From positions 310,001-374,000 of the forward strand of contig NZ_BDCA01000002.1 in assembly GCF_001613265.1 (NCBI RefSeq): a stretch of 64,000 nucleotides of DNA, written 5' to 3'. Numbering within the stretch: position 1 is the stretch's first letter; the number at the start of each line of letters is the position of its first letter. Shown in pieces: positions 16,132-25,584 of this stretch. Below the pieces are notes generated by a model. The model was not told where the DNA came from. It made no database searches and saw nothing but the letters and a program-made list of their open reading frames with translations. The translations under genes and the position numbers were made by a program. The stretch is from Nocardia vermiculata NBRC 100427. Its GTDB lineage: Bacteria > Actinomycetota > Actinomycetes > Mycobacteriales > Mycobacteriaceae.

Positions 16132-18093
16132 GTGGCCGCACCGGCTCACACCCCGGCCCGTCCGGCCGCGACCGCACCGGCAGTGACCGGGCATCGAACC
16201 GAGTTGTTCGCGCTCCCCGAAATGCGCTGGGCAGCAGCGGCTCTGGCCTTGTTTCTGCTCGGCCTCGCCGCACAGCTCACCGGACTGCCCTCATGGTTGT
16301 GGTGGGCGCTGTATCTGAGCTGCTACTGCGCCGGCGGCTGGGAGCCCGGCCTGGCAGGCCTGCGGGCCCTACGCGACCGAACCCTCGATGTGGATCTCCT
16401 GATGGTGGTGGCCGCCATCGGCGCGGCGGCGATCGGCCAGATCACCGACGGCGCGCTGCTGATCGTCATCTTCGCCACCTCCGGCGCGCTGGAGGCTCTC
16501 GCCACCGCCCGCACCGAGGATTCCGTCCGCGGCCTGCTCGACCTCGCGCCCGACACCGCTACCCGCATCCACGCCGACCGCGAACAGACCGTGCCGGTCA
16601 CCGATCTCGAGGTCGCCGATGTGCTGATCGTCCGACCCGGTGAGCGAATCCCCGCCGACGCCACCGTCACAGCAGGGGGCAGCGAGGTCGATCAGGCCAC
16701 CATCACCGGCGAACCGCTCCCCGTCGACAAGGGCGTCGGCGACGAGGTTTTCGCCGGAACACTCAACGGCACCGGAACATTGCGTATTCGGGTGGACCGG
16801 CGCGCCACCGAATCGGTTGTCGCCCGGATCGCCGTCCTCGTCGACGAAGCCGGCCGCACGAAGGCCCGGACCCAGCTGTTCATCGAGAAGGTCGAGCAGC
16901 GGTACTCGATCGCCATGGTCGCGGCGACCGTCGCGGTATTCGTGATCCCGCTGCTGTTGGGCGATACTTTGGACCGGGCGCTGCTGCGGGCGATGACGTT
17001 CATGATCGTCGCCTCCCCCTGTGCGGTCGTGCTGGCAACCATGCCGCCGCTGCTGGCCGCCATCGCCACTGCCGGACGTCACGGTGTACTGGTCAGATCA
17101 GCGGTCGCGATGGAACAACTCGGCACTGTCACCCACATCGCATTCGACAAGACCGGCACGCTGACTCGTGGCACACCCGAAGTGGTCGAAGTCCATTCCC
17201 GTACCGCGGCGGTGGACGACGCCACCGTGATCCGGCTCGCCGCGACCGCCGAACACCCCAGTGAGCATCCACTGGCCGCCGCCATCGTCCGCGCCGCCCA
17301 CGACCGCGGTCTGCGGCCGCCATACCCCGAGGAGTTCACAGCCCATCCCGGACGCGGTGTCACCGCGCGCGTCGACGGTCACGTCATCGGAGTCGGCGCA
17401 CCGGCAACACGGTCCCGCCGCGGACACGAGGCGACCTTCGCCGCGATCGACGCCGTTCAGCAGCGCGGCCACACCGCGGTCGTCGTGACCCGCGACGACG
17501 ACCCGATCGGGGTACTGGCCCTCGCCGACCAGCTCCGGCCGGAAGCAGCCGCGGCGGTGCGCGCCGCCCGCACGGTCACCGGCACCACACCCGCGCTCCT
17601 CACCGGCGACAACGAGTCCACCGCAGACCGGATCGGCGAGCGCCTGGGCATCACCGACATCCACGCGGAGCTACTCCCCGCCGACAAGGTCGATACCGTC
17701 CGTGCCCTGCAAGCAGGCGGCGCCAAGGTGGCCATGGTGGGCGATGGCATCAACGACGCGCCGGCGCTCGCCGCCGCCCATGCTGGAATCGCGATGGGCC
17801 GCAGCGGATCCGACCTCGCCGTGCAGACCGCGGACGCCATCGTGGTCCGCGACGACCTCACCACCGTCGCGACCGTCATCGCGCTGTCGCGCCGCGCCCG
17901 CCGCGTGATCACCGCAAACCTGGCCATCGCCGCCACCTTCATCGCGGCACTGACGCTCTGGGACCTCATCGGTACTCTCCCGCTGCCCTTGGGCGTAGCA
18001 GGGCACGAGGGTTCCACAATCCTGGTCGGCCTCAACGGATTACGGCTGCTGCGAGCAGCCGCCTGGCGCCGCGCCGCAACCACACCGCGCTGA
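16132..18093 (+). CDS. ctpJ: P1B4-type heavy-metal-exporting ATPase (CtpJ/NmtA)
   Basis: A 653-aa P-type ATPase predicted to export Ni/Co. It has no N-terminal metal-binding domain. TGEP lies in the actuator loop, SPC in the sixth helix (MIVASPCAVVLATMPP), DKTGTLT at the phosphorylated Asp, HP in SEHPLAAAI, and GDGINDAP in the hinge. HEGSTILVGLNGLRLL in the last helix is the P1B4 signature. It closely resembles mycobacterial CtpJ (NmtA), NmtR's known target. The start is GTG with GGAGG six bases ahead. Confidence 0.93.
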   Translation: MAAPAHTPARPAATAPAVTGHRTELFALPEMRWAAAALALFLLGLAAQLTGLPSWLWWALYLSCYCAGGWEPGLAGLRALRDRTLDVDLLMVVAAIGAAAIGQITDGALLIVIFATSGALEALATARTEDSVRGLLDLAPDTATRIHADREQTVPVTDLEVADVLIVRPGERIPADATVTAGGSEVDQATITGEPLPVDKGVGDEVFAGTLNGTGTLRIRVDRRATESVVARIAVLVDEAGRTKARTQLFIEKVEQRYSIAMVAATVAVFVIPLLLGDTLDRALLRAMTFMIVASPCAVVLATMPPLLAAIATAGRHGVLVRSAVAMEQLGTVTHIAFDKTGTLTRGTPEVVEVHSRTAAVDDATVIRLAATAEHPSEHPLAAAIVRAAHDRGLRPPYPEEFTAHPGRGVTARVDGHVIGVGAPATRSRRGHEATFAAIDAVQQRGHTAVVVTRDDDPIGVLALADQLRPEAAAAVRAARTVTGTTPALLTGDNESTADRIGERLGITDIHAELLPADKVDTVRALQAGGAKVAMVGDGINDAPALAAAHAGIAMGRSGSDLAVQTADAIVVRDDLTTVATVIALSRRARRVITANLAIAATFIAALTLWDLIGTLPLPLGVAGHEGSTILVGLNGLRLLRAAAWRRAATTPR

Positions 18094-18099
18094 CCTACG

Positions 18100-18286
18100 G
18101 GTCGTCGGCCATTCGATACTCCCCCGCTTCGAGCATGCTCGCGCCCTGGCCATGCTGATCGACATCCACACGGCCGCCGACGACAGCGAGCGCGCGACGC
18201 ACCGACGCCGCGAGCTCGAGACGCTACAGCCGACCGACGCCGATCGCGGGCTGCTCCGTGCGGAGTTCCCCGGCCTGCTGGACTGA
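18100..18286 (+). pseudogene. 3' remnant of an unidentified gene
   Basis: In a frame different from ctpJ, about 60 residues end ...FEHARALAMLIDIHTAADD..., RRRELETLQPTDADRGLLRA and a TGA at 18284-18286. Codon use is gene-like, but there is no start codon apart from an internal ATG at 18152. It looks like the C-terminal helical end of a deleted gene. Identity unknown. Confidence 0.35.
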
Positions 18287-18400
18287 CTACTTCCCGCCCT
18301 GACCTCTTCTCGCGTTTCAATCCGCGGCCCGGGTCTGTGCGAAGTCCATGGGTGCCGTTCGAATTCGGTACATCCGACACGAACGAGAGGGGCCCGAGTA

Positions 18401-19432
18401 GTGGGGAAACGGCGATCGATACGCAGGACGAGTACGCGGTGGCTGCTGGCCACCGCACTCGCCACGGGATGTCTGGCCGGCATTTCCGGTACCGCCGCCG
18501 CGGCGCCGCCGGACGCCCGGGTGGTCTCGGCGGAGCACACCGGCGACCGGCAGGAAACGGTCATGGTGTATTCGCCGGCCATGGATCGCCCCATCCCCGT
18601 ACTGGTTGTGCATGCCGCGGATACGACGAGGCCACGCCCTACCCTGTACCTGCTCAACGGTTCCCAGGGCGGCCCGGGGGAAAGCGGTTGGGACGCCCAG
18701 ACCGATGCGCTGCGGTTCCTGCACGATCAGGACGTCAACGTGGTGAATCCGTTCGGGGGCGCCAGCTCGTACTACACCGACTGGATCCACGACGATCCGG
18801 TGCTTGGCCGCAACAAGTGGCAGACCTTCCTGAACGAGGAGCTGCCGCCGGTCATCGAGAAGTTCCTGGGAGCCGACGGGAATCGCGCGCTGGCGGGTGT
18901 GTCGATGAGTGGCACCTCGGTGCTGAACCTGGCCATTGCCAAACCCGGATTCTGGAAAAGTGTTGCCTCCTACAGCGGTTGCGCGCAGACCTCCGATCCG
19001 ATCGGACACGAATTCGTCCGGCTGACGGTGGAGAACTGGGGTGGCGGTCGCAGTGTCGAGAACATGTGGGGCCCGGCCGGTGGTCCGCTGTGGCGGGCCA
19101 ACGATCCGTTGCTCAATGCCGAGCGTTTGCGTGGCACCGCCGTCTATCTGAGTGCGGGCAGCGGCCTCCCCGCGGCACCACACGACACTCCAACGGATCG
19201 GCGGGTGGCCGAGGGCCGGATCCCATTGCCGGTGCAGATCGCCTTCGGCGGTCCCATCGAGGCGGCGGTGCATTACTGCACGGTCAATCTCACCCGGCGC
19301 CTACACGAGCTGAATATCCCGGTGACAGTGGATGATCGCCCGGTAGGCACCCATTCCTGGGGCTATTGGGAGGACGATCTGCACGAGTCCTGGCCGTTCC
19401 TGGCCGGAACGATCGGGAGCCGCGCCGACTGA
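18401..19432 (+). CDS. Secreted mycolyltransferase-type esterase (antigen 85-like)
   Basis: A 343-aa exported alpha/beta hydrolase of the esterase D/antigen-85 group, which moves mycolic acids onto trehalose or arabinogalactan outside the membrane. The signal peptide ends AAAA-PPD. Visible motifs are LLNGSQGGPGESGW (oxyanion region), LAGVSMSGTSVL with the nucleophile serine, and GTHSWGYWEDDL with the catalytic histidine. GTG start. Mycolate transfer is inferred from the family; a generic esterase is the alternative. Confidence 0.83.
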   Translation: MGKRRSIRRTSTRWLLATALATGCLAGISGTAAAAPPDARVVSAEHTGDRQETVMVYSPAMDRPIPVLVVHAADTTRPRPTLYLLNGSQGGPGESGWDAQTDALRFLHDQDVNVVNPFGGASSYYTDWIHDDPVLGRNKWQTFLNEELPPVIEKFLGADGNRALAGVSMSGTSVLNLAIAKPGFWKSVASYSGCAQTSDPIGHEFVRLTVENWGGGRSVENMWGPAGGPLWRANDPLLNAERLRGTAVYLSAGSGLPAAPHDTPTDRRVAEGRIPLPVQIAFGGPIEAAVHYCTVNLTRRLHELNIPVTVDDRPVGTHSWGYWEDDLHESWPFLAGTIGSRAD

Positions 19433-19461
19433 TCGGGAACCAGCGGCCGGACGCTGCGGAG

Positions 19462-20568
19462 TCAGCGGCCGGACGCGGTGACCGCGAACCCGGCATCGAA
19501 TGCGGCGGCACTCACCGCGTCCAGGCCGAATGCGTCGATCGGTCCCAACGCGCCGGTGCCGCGCAGGCCGCCGTCCAGTGCGGTCTGCGCGCCCCACGCG
19601 AGGGTCGCGGCGGTGAAATCATAGGGATCGCCACCGGCGAGGGTGATCGAGGACAGCACCCGGCCGGCATTGTCGCGTGCCTCCGCGACCGCCCAGGTTC
19701 GGTTCCTCGACCGCGCCGAGGTACTGGGACCGCCCGTGGAGCCTTTGACAAGACTGTGCAATGCCTTCTCCGCCAGCTGTTCCACCGGTGCCACGCGTGC
19801 GGTGGCGTCGGTGATCAGGGAGGTGAGCTGGAAACCCCGAGCCACCACGGCCGCCGGCAGGCCGAGGTAGACGTCGGCTTCGCGCAAGTTCGGATAGGAG
19901 CGACGCAGAGCGAAATGCTCCGAGCCGGGGATCGACGCACCGGTGCGGGCGTGGCCTTCGACGTCGAAAGTGTGGATCCGTTCACCGGTTCGCACCGGCA
20001 CGACGTCCCCACCGCGCAAGGCGAATCCACGCTCGAACAGCATTCCGGCCACCGACGCGCGGGTGCCGCCGCTGGTTCCCGGAGTGTCGATGAAGTAGCC
20101 GATATCGACGCGGACCGCATCCGGGGCGTCGCGCAACGCCAGGGCACCGGCGAGATTGCCGGGCACATAGTCGAATCCGAACCCGCTCAACAGCCCGACA
20201 CCGGCCTGGCGCGCCTGCTCGTCGTGCTCGAAGACCGTACGGATGAACGGTCCTTCCCCGGTCGAATCGAAATAGTGCGCACCCGCGTCCAGCGCCGCGG
20301 CGAGGGCCGGACCCCCGTAGCGCAGGAACGGGCCGACCGTCGTGATCAACACATCGCCGCGGTCCAGGAGGGCGCGCACCGAGGCAGGATCGGAGACATC
20401 GGCGACCGCGGTGTCGGCGCCACCGAGTTCATCGGCCAGTGTCCGCAGCGCGGTCGGGTTGCGGGCGGCCAGGAGCGGAGACATTCCCAGCGACAGCAGG
20501 ACCTCCGCGGTCAACCGGCCGGTGTACCCGGTGGCCCCGAAAACAACAATCTTCGGCAATGTGATCAC
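19462..20568 (-). CDS. Saccharopine dehydrogenase-like reductase (trans-acting enoyl reductase type)
   Basis: A 368-aa NAD(P)-dependent oxidoreductase. The Rossmann start KIVVFGATGYTGRLTAEVL is followed by LAARNPTALRTLADEL and DVLITTVGPFLRYGGPALAA, typical of the saccharopine-dehydrogenase-like family. In mycobacteria this family includes the trans-acting enoyl reductase of phthiocerol synthesis. It is leftward with an enoyl-CoA hydratase just upstream, hinting at lipid metabolism. The start could be the GTG at 20568 or the TTG a few codons later. Substrate unknown. Confidence 0.8.
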   Translation of the reverse strand: MITLPKIVVFGATGYTGRLTAEVLLSLGMSPLLAARNPTALRTLADELGGADTAVADVSDPASVRALLDRGDVLITTVGPFLRYGGPALAAALDAGAHYFDSTGEGPFIRTVFEHDEQARQAGVGLLSGFGFDYVPGNLAGALALRDAPDAVRVDIGYFIDTPGTSGGTRASVAGMLFERGFALRGGDVVPVRTGERIHTFDVEGHARTGASIPGSEHFALRRSYPNLREADVYLGLPAAVVARGFQLTSLITDATARVAPVEQLAEKALHSLVKGSTGGPSTSARSRNRTWAVAEARDNAGRVLSSITLAGGDPYDFTAATLAWGAQTALDGGLRGTGALGPIDAFGLDAVSAAAFDAGFAVTASGR

Positions 20569-20597
20569 CCGTTTCCGGTCGTATCCGTCCGCATCGT

Positions 20598-21431
20598 TTA
20601 TTCGGCCCCGTCGAGCCAGTCCGCCAGTTGCGGGATATCGGTCCGGGCCACGCCGACGAACTTCGGGTCACGTTTCTCCAGGAAGGCGGCCACTCCCTCG
20701 CCGATATCCTTGCCGCGCAAGGCATGTGGGATGGTCTTGCGGTCCAGCCGGAACGCGGCCTCGGGGCTGCCGTGCGCGGTCATCGCGGTCAGCCCGCGCC
20801 GGATCACGGCCGCCGAGGTGGGGGCCATCTGTGTGGCCAGTTCGCGGGCCAGGGTGTAGGCGGCCTCGCTCAATTCCGCACGCGGGTGCAGGCTGGTGAC
20901 GAGGCCGGCCGACAGGCCCTCGGACGCATCGACGAGACGGCCGGTGAGCATCCATTCCTTGGCCTTGGCCAGGCCGACCAACTGCGGCAGGTACCAGAGC
21001 GACCCGGCTTCGGGGGCCAGGCCGCGGCGGCCGAAAACGAATCCGAAGCGCGCATCGTCGGCGGCGAGCCGGAAGTCGGCGGGCAGTGTCATGGTGATGC
21101 CGACACCGACCGCCGCACCCGGGATCGCGACGATGATCGGCTTGTTCGAGTTCGTCATCGGCCGTGCGACGCGGGTGGCCCACTCCACCCATTCCGGGTC
21201 CTCCATATCCTCCGGCTCGCCCTGTACGGACATGTCCATACCGACACAGAAGTAGTCGCCGGAGGCGGTGAAGACGACCACCTTCACCGCATCATCGGCG
21301 TCGGCGCGGGTGAACGCGTCGGACAGTTCGTTCGACATGGCCGCGGTGAAACCGTTGCGTGCCTCGGGCCGGTGCAGGGTTATGGTCGCGATCGCATCGG
21401 TGACGTCGTACTTGATGGTCTCGTAGGTCAT
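20598..21431 (-). CDS. Enoyl-CoA hydratase/isomerase family protein
   Basis: A 277-aa crotonase. HRPEARNGFTAAM is the N-terminal CoA-binding strand; SGDYFCVGMDM and PGAAVGVGITMTL form the oxyanion hole. RRGLAPEAGSLWYLP keeps the later catalytic Glu, while the earlier Glu of true hydratases (in the GAAVG loop) is missing. That pattern fits an isomerase-like or uncharacterised crotonase. It may share a leftward transcript with the following reductase gene (about 30-base gap). Confidence 0.85.
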   Translation of the reverse strand: MTYETIKYDVTDAIATITLHRPEARNGFTAAMSNELSDAFTRADADDAVKVVVFTASGDYFCVGMDMSVQGEPEDMEDPEWVEWATRVARPMTNSNKPIIVAIPGAAVGVGITMTLPADFRLAADDARFGFVFGRRGLAPEAGSLWYLPQLVGLAKAKEWMLTGRLVDASEGLSAGLVTSLHPRAELSEAAYTLARELATQMAPTSAAVIRRGLTAMTAHGSPEAAFRLDRKTIPHALRGKDIGEGVAAFLEKRDPKFVGVARTDIPQLADWLDGAE

Positions 21432-21527
21432 CGCTGCACCTTTGTTGTCGAGCGGTCGATAGCCCGATACTACGACGGCCGGGACGGCACGGACAGCTCC
21501 CGCCGCCGCACCGTACCGGCCGTCCCC

Positions 21528-21716
21528 TCACTCGATGCGCCGCACCAGCTCGGCAGCCGGATTGAGGCGGGCACCGAAGGATTCCCACACCGAGCCGTCG
21601 GCGACCCGCTCCAGGGTGTAGCGCCGTTTGCCGTAGCACGCACGGGATTTCGTCGACAGTGGCGCTGCCCCGAGCAGCCGGTAGAGATGGCCGTCGATGC
21701 GCAGTGTCTGTTCCAT
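21528..21716 (-). CDS. Small conserved-type hypothetical protein
   Basis: A 62-aa protein (MEQTLRIDGHLYRLLGAAPL at the start) ending with the LARRIE-like sequence AAELVRRIE. It is short, soluble and basic in the middle (KSRACYGKRRYTLERV). The ATG at 21714-21716 is chosen over a longer frame because the family-like sequence starts there. It lies between the crotonase gene and prpC, on the same strand. Function unknown. Confidence 0.55.
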   Translation of the reverse strand: MEQTLRIDGHLYRLLGAAPLSTKSRACYGKRRYTLERVADGSVWESFGARLNPAAELVRRIE

Positions 21717-21806
21717 GAGCCTGCTCTCCTCTCGATACCGGATCTCGATCGAGACCAAGATCGCAGGCAGAGGCTGAGGGCAGGCTGAAGTGAGCTGAAG
21801 ACCGCT

Positions 21807-22934
21807 TCAGGTGAGCACCGAGCGCTGGTCGGCGCCGACGTATTCGCTCAGCGGGCGGATCAGCGAGTTGGACGCACCCTGCTCGATGATGTGCGCCGTC
21901 CAGCCGGTGATGCGACTCATCACGAAGATCGGTGTGAACACCTCGATATCGAATCCGAGCAGGTAATACGCCGGGCCGGTGGGGAAATCGAGATTCGGTT
22001 CGATCCCCGTGACCTCGACCATGGTGCGCTCCAGGATGTCGTACATCTCGACCCACCGCTGCCCGTCGGTCCTGGCGGCAATGTCGAGTAGCGCCTTCTT
22101 CATCGTCGGCACCCGGGAATCCCCGTTCTTGTAGACGCGGTGCCCGAAACCCATCACCTTGTCCTTGTTCGCCAGCTTGCTACGCAACCACTGCTCGGCG
22201 CGCGCCGGATCACCGATCTCGAGCATGTCGTGCATCACCGCCTCGTTGGCACCGCCGTGCAGCGGGCCCTTGAGTGCACCGATGGCAGCGGTGACGGCAC
22301 TGTAGATATCCGACTGCGTCGAGGTGACCACTCGCGCGGCGAAAGTGGAGGCATTGAAGCTGTGCTCGGCATACAGAATCAGCGATACCTCGAAGGCCTT
22401 CACCAATTCCGGCGCGGGCGCCTGCTCGAAGCACATGGTCAGGAAGTTCTCGGCGAAACCCAGCTGCGGGTCCGGCGCGACCGGATCCAGGCCACGCCTG
22501 CGGCGGTGGTCGGCAGCCACGATGGTGGGCAGCACGGCGAGCATCCGTAATGCCTTGTCCCGGTTGGCCATCGGGGAGTTGTCGTCCTCGGCCGGGTCCT
22601 CGGCACCCAGATAGCTGATCGCGGTGCGGACCACATCCATGGGATGGCAGTTCTCGGGCAGTTTCGCCACCAGCGACAGCAGTGAGCGGTCCGCGCGCCG
22701 ATACGCCCGTTCCCGCCGGCAGAACCGGTCGAGCTGCGGTGCGTCGGGGAGCTCGCCACGCCACAGCAGATAGGCAACCTGCTCGAAGCTGCAGTGTGCG
22801 GCCAGGTCCTGCACCGCGTAACCGCGGTAGATGAGCGAGTTTGTTTCCGGTACCACCTTGGAGATCGCGGTGGTGTCGGCGACGACCCCCGCCAGGCCCT
22901 TGGAGATGGTGGGGGTTGCGTGCTTCGCCGTCAC
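21807..22934 (-). CDS. prpC: 2-Methylcitrate synthase
   Basis: A 375-aa citrate-synthase-fold enzyme joining propionyl-CoA and oxaloacetate. The catalytic histidines are in GPLHGGANEAV and MGFGHRVYK, and the aspartate is in IEPNLDFPTGP. The length suits the short PrpC/CitA type. The start is GTG at 22932-22934, overlapping the prpB stop as GTGA; the frame runs further upstream but only as antisense to prpB. It is the last gene of prpDBC, which detoxifies propionyl-CoA from odd-chain lipids or cholesterol. Confidence 0.93.
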   Translation of the reverse strand: MTAKHATPTISKGLAGVVADTTAISKVVPETNSLIYRGYAVQDLAAHCSFEQVAYLLWRGELPDAPQLDRFCRRERAYRRADRSLLSLVAKLPENCHPMDVVRTAISYLGAEDPAEDDNSPMANRDKALRMLAVLPTIVAADHRRRRGLDPVAPDPQLGFAENFLTMCFEQAPAPELVKAFEVSLILYAEHSFNASTFAARVVTSTQSDIYSAVTAAIGALKGPLHGGANEAVMHDMLEIGDPARAEQWLRSKLANKDKVMGFGHRVYKNGDSRVPTMKKALLDIAARTDGQRWVEMYDILERTMVEVTGIEPNLDFPTGPAYYLLGFDIEVFTPIFVMSRITGWTAHIIEQGASNSLIRPLSEYVGADQRSVLT

Positions 22935-23845
22935 TGGTGCCTCCCCAGGCTGAAATTGTAGATATCGGAATCGAATTCGTTGTAGCGCTCGTACTGCAGC
23001 AATTCGTAGAGGCGGCTGCGGTGCTGCATCCGGTCGAGCAGGCCCGATTGGGTACCCGTCTCGTAGATCTCGCGCAGCCCGGTCTCGGCCGCCCACATCG
23101 CCAGGCGCAGCGTGGACACCGGATAGATGACCGCGTTGTAGCCGATCGACTCCAGCGTCTGCGCCGGCAGCAGCTCGGTCTTGCCGAACTCGGTCATATT
23201 GGCCAGCAGTGGAATCGACACCCCCGACCGGAATTTCTCGAATTCGGCGACGGTGTGCAGCGCCTCGGTGAAGATCAGGTCCGCACCCACCTCGGCATAC
23301 GCCTGCGCTCGCTCGATCGCGGCATCGATCCCTTCGATTCCGGCGGCGTCGGTGCGGGCGCAGATCACGAAGTTCGGGTCGCGACGCGCGGCGACCGCGG
23401 CACCGAGACGGCGCACCATCTCGTCGGTGGGTACGACCTCTTTGCCGTCGAGATGGCCGCAGCGCTTGGGGTTGACCTGGTCTTCCAGGTGCAGTCCCGC
23501 GATACCGGCGTCCTCGAGCAGGGTGACGGTGCGGGCAGCGCTCATCGGCTCACCGAAGCCGGTATCAGCATCGATCAGGACTGGTAGATCGGTTACCCGG
23601 GCGATCTGGCGACCACGTTCGGTGACCTCGGTCAGGGTGGTCAACCCGATATCCGGCAGCGCCAGCTCGGCCGAGACCACCGCACCGGAAACATAGACAC
23701 CCTCGAAGCCGATTTCCTGAATCAGCTTGGCCACCAACGGGTTGAAGGCGCCCGGAACGCGCTGGAGGCGGCCAGAATTCAGCCCGTCGCGGAACGCGGC
23801 GCGCTTATCGGGGGCGGAGGTATTCGCGGCAAGTAGTCCGGTCAT
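22931..23845 (-). CDS. prpB: 2-Methylisocitrate lyase
   Basis: A 304-aa PEP-mutase/isocitrate-lyase superfamily enzyme cleaving methylisocitrate to pyruvate and succinate. The active-site loop is NPKRCGHLDGKEVV (KRCGH motif). VLIDADTGFGEP supplies metal-binding acids and FVICARTDA follows. It overlaps prpD by one base and prpC by four. M. tuberculosis lacks PrpB and uses Icl1; its presence here is typical of Nocardia and M. smegmatis. Confidence 0.93.
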   Translation of the reverse strand: MTGLLAANTSAPDKRAAFRDGLNSGRLQRVPGAFNPLVAKLIQEIGFEGVYVSGAVVSAELALPDIGLTTLTEVTERGRQIARVTDLPVLIDADTGFGEPMSAARTVTLLEDAGIAGLHLEDQVNPKRCGHLDGKEVVPTDEMVRRLGAAVAARRDPNFVICARTDAAGIEGIDAAIERAQAYAEVGADLIFTEALHTVAEFEKFRSGVSIPLLANMTEFGKTELLPAQTLESIGYNAVIYPVSTLRLAMWAAETGLREIYETGTQSGLLDRMQHRSRLYELLQYERYNEFDSDIYNFSLGRHQ

Positions 23846-25353
23846 CAGAACAGTCCCTTCGGCGACCGAGGCGCGCGGGCGAGTACGTCCGCCGACACGG
23901 TGCAGGTGAGCTCCGGCAGCTCGGCAGCCGACAGCTCACCCGCGCGCTGGACCACTTCGAGGAAGCGGTCCTGTTCGGCGGGGTCGACCACTCCCTCGGC
24001 GAGAGTGCGGAATTTCGCGATGTACTGGTCACGGGCGAACGGGCGCGCGCCCAGGGGGTGGGCATCGGCGACGGCCAGTTCGTCCACGATCACCTCACCG
24101 CTTTTCAGGGTGACCTCGGCCCGCGCACCGAATGCCTTCTCGTTCGGGTCGGTCGAGTGGTAGCGCCGGGTCCATTCCGGATCCTCCGCGGTGGAGATCT
24201 TGTTCCACAGCTCGATGGTGTCCGGGCGCTGCGCCCGCTCGGGGGCATAGGAACGCTCGTGATGCCAGGTGCCGTCCTGCAGCGCGACCGCGAAGATGTA
24301 CGTGACCGAGTGGTCGAGGGTTTCACGGGAGGCCCGCGGGTCGAACTTCTGCGGATCGCCTGAACCGGTGCCGATCACGTAGTGGGTGTGATGGCTGGTG
24401 TGCAGCACGATCGACGCGATCTGGTCCAGCTCGCCGATCCGGTCCCGCATGCGCCGCGCCAGGTCGATGGGCGCCTGGCTCTGATACTCGGCGGAGTGTT
24501 CCTTCGTATAGGAGTCGAGGATGGCGCGCTTGGCCTCGCCCGGACCGGGCAGCGGTACCGAGTACTCGGCCTTCGGGCCGCCGAGCATCCAGGCGATGAC
24601 CCCGTCCTCCCCCTCCCAGATCGGTGCGGGCGCGCCCTCGCCGCGCATCGCCCGGTCGACGGCCTCGACGGCCATCTTCCCCGCGAAGGCCGGGGCGTAG
24701 GCCTTCCAGCTCGAGATCTCCCCCTTGCGGGACTGCCGGGTCGCGGTCGTGGTGTGCAGGGCCTGCCCGACCGCCTGATACACGGTATCGGTGTCGAGAC
24801 CGAGCAGGGTGCCGATCCCGGCCGCCGCCGACGGGCCCAGGTGCGCGACGTGATCGATCTTGTGTTCGTGCAGGCAGATGGCGCGCACGAGGTCGATCTG
24901 GATCTCGTAACCGGTGGCCAATCCACGGATCAGGTCGCGGCCGGTGCGGCCGGCGTGCTGGGCCACCGCGAGGATCGGCGGAATGTTGTCACCGGGATGG
25001 GAGTACTCCGCGGCCAGGAACGTGTCGTGGAAGTCGAGCTCACGCACGGCGACACCGTTGGCCCAGGCCGCCCACTCGGGCGAGTAGCGGCCGTCCACGC
25101 CGAAGACCGTCGAACCCTGCCGGTACGGGTGCGCGAGTGCCTGCGCGCGGGCATTGGACACCGGCCGCCTGGTGAGCGAGGCGGCGGCGACCGCGGCGTT
25201 GTCGATGATCCGGTTGACGATCATCTCCTCGGTGTCCGCAGCGACCTCCACCGGATCGGTAGCGACCTCGGCCACCTTCCAGGCGAGGTGTTCCGCGCGC
25301 GGGAATTCCGCAGCGGAACGGTGGGTACGGACGAGATGATTCTTCACGGTCAC
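23845..25353 (-). CDS. prpD: 2-Methylcitrate dehydratase
   Basis: A 502-aa MmgE/PrpD-family dehydratase, first gene of the operon. Family segments include [39 protein letters not shown] and [20 protein letters not shown]. The length is standard. The start [17 protein letters not shown] matches homologues. No prpR/ramB-type regulator is adjacent. Confidence 0.93.
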   Translation of the reverse strand: MTVKNHLVRTHRSAAEFPRAEHLAWKVAEVATDPVEVAADTEEMIVNRIIDNAAVAAASLTRRPVSNARAQALAHPYRQGSTVFGVDGRYSPEWAAWANGVAVRELDFHDTFLAAEYSHPGDNIPPILAVAQHAGRTGRDLIRGLATGYEIQIDLVRAICLHEHKIDHVAHLGPSAAAGIGTLLGLDTDTVYQAVGQALHTTTATRQSRKGEISSWKAYAPAFAGKMAVEAVDRAMRGEGAPAPIWEGEDGVIAWMLGGPKAEYSVPLPGPGEAKRAILDSYTKEHSAEYQSQAPIDLARRMRDRIGELDQIASIVLHTSHHTHYVIGTGSGDPQKFDPRASRETLDHSVTYIFAVALQDGTWHHERSYAPERAQRPDTIELWNKISTAEDPEWTRRYHSTDPNEKAFGARAEVTLKSGEVIVDELAVADAHPLGARPFARDQYIAKFRTLAEGVVDPAEQDRFLEVVQRAGELSAAELPELTCTVSADVLARAPRSPKGLF

Positions 25354-25422
25354 AGGCCTCCGAGAACTCGGTCGATTCGCTCTCTTCCCACGCTAACGAC
25401 GGTGCTCTGTACTCGAAATGCC

Positions 25423-25474
25423 TCGCAACTGCCGATTTATGTGTCGCCGATCCAGCAAAGTTGCGACAGTTGCG
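25423..25474. promoter_or_regulatory. Repeated GTTGCG boxes upstream of prpD
   Basis: CGCAACTG (25424-25431) faces CAGTTGCG (25467-25474), with a third GTTGCGA at 25460-25466. They lie 70-120 bases before the prpD start. PrpR/RamB proteins bind short paired boxes, but these differ from the best-known AAAGTTTGCAAA motif, so assignment is tentative. Confidence 0.3.
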
Positions 25475-25510
25475 TAGTAGTCGGGAGCCGGGCGCGGCCC
25501 GGGCGAACGC

Positions 25511-25560
25511 AAAACGCCCGGCGGCGAAGCCGTGTCGTCGCACGGGTTCGCCGCCGGGCG
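25511..25560 (-). terminator. Intrinsic terminator of the aldehyde dehydrogenase gene
   Basis: CGCCCGGCGGCGAA (25515-25528) and TTCGCCGCCGGGCG (25547-25560) form a perfect 14-bp stem, with further CGTG/CACG pairing in the loop. Read leftward it is followed by TTTT (25511-25514). It sits just after the aldehyde dehydrogenase stop. Confidence 0.88.
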
Positions 25561-25584
25561 GCGGTCTGCTTCGGGGGTGGTGGC

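Noticed and set aside
18317..19273. Leftward frame opposite the secreted esterase
   Set aside because: It is antisense to a gene with signal peptide and catalytic motifs and resembles no protein.
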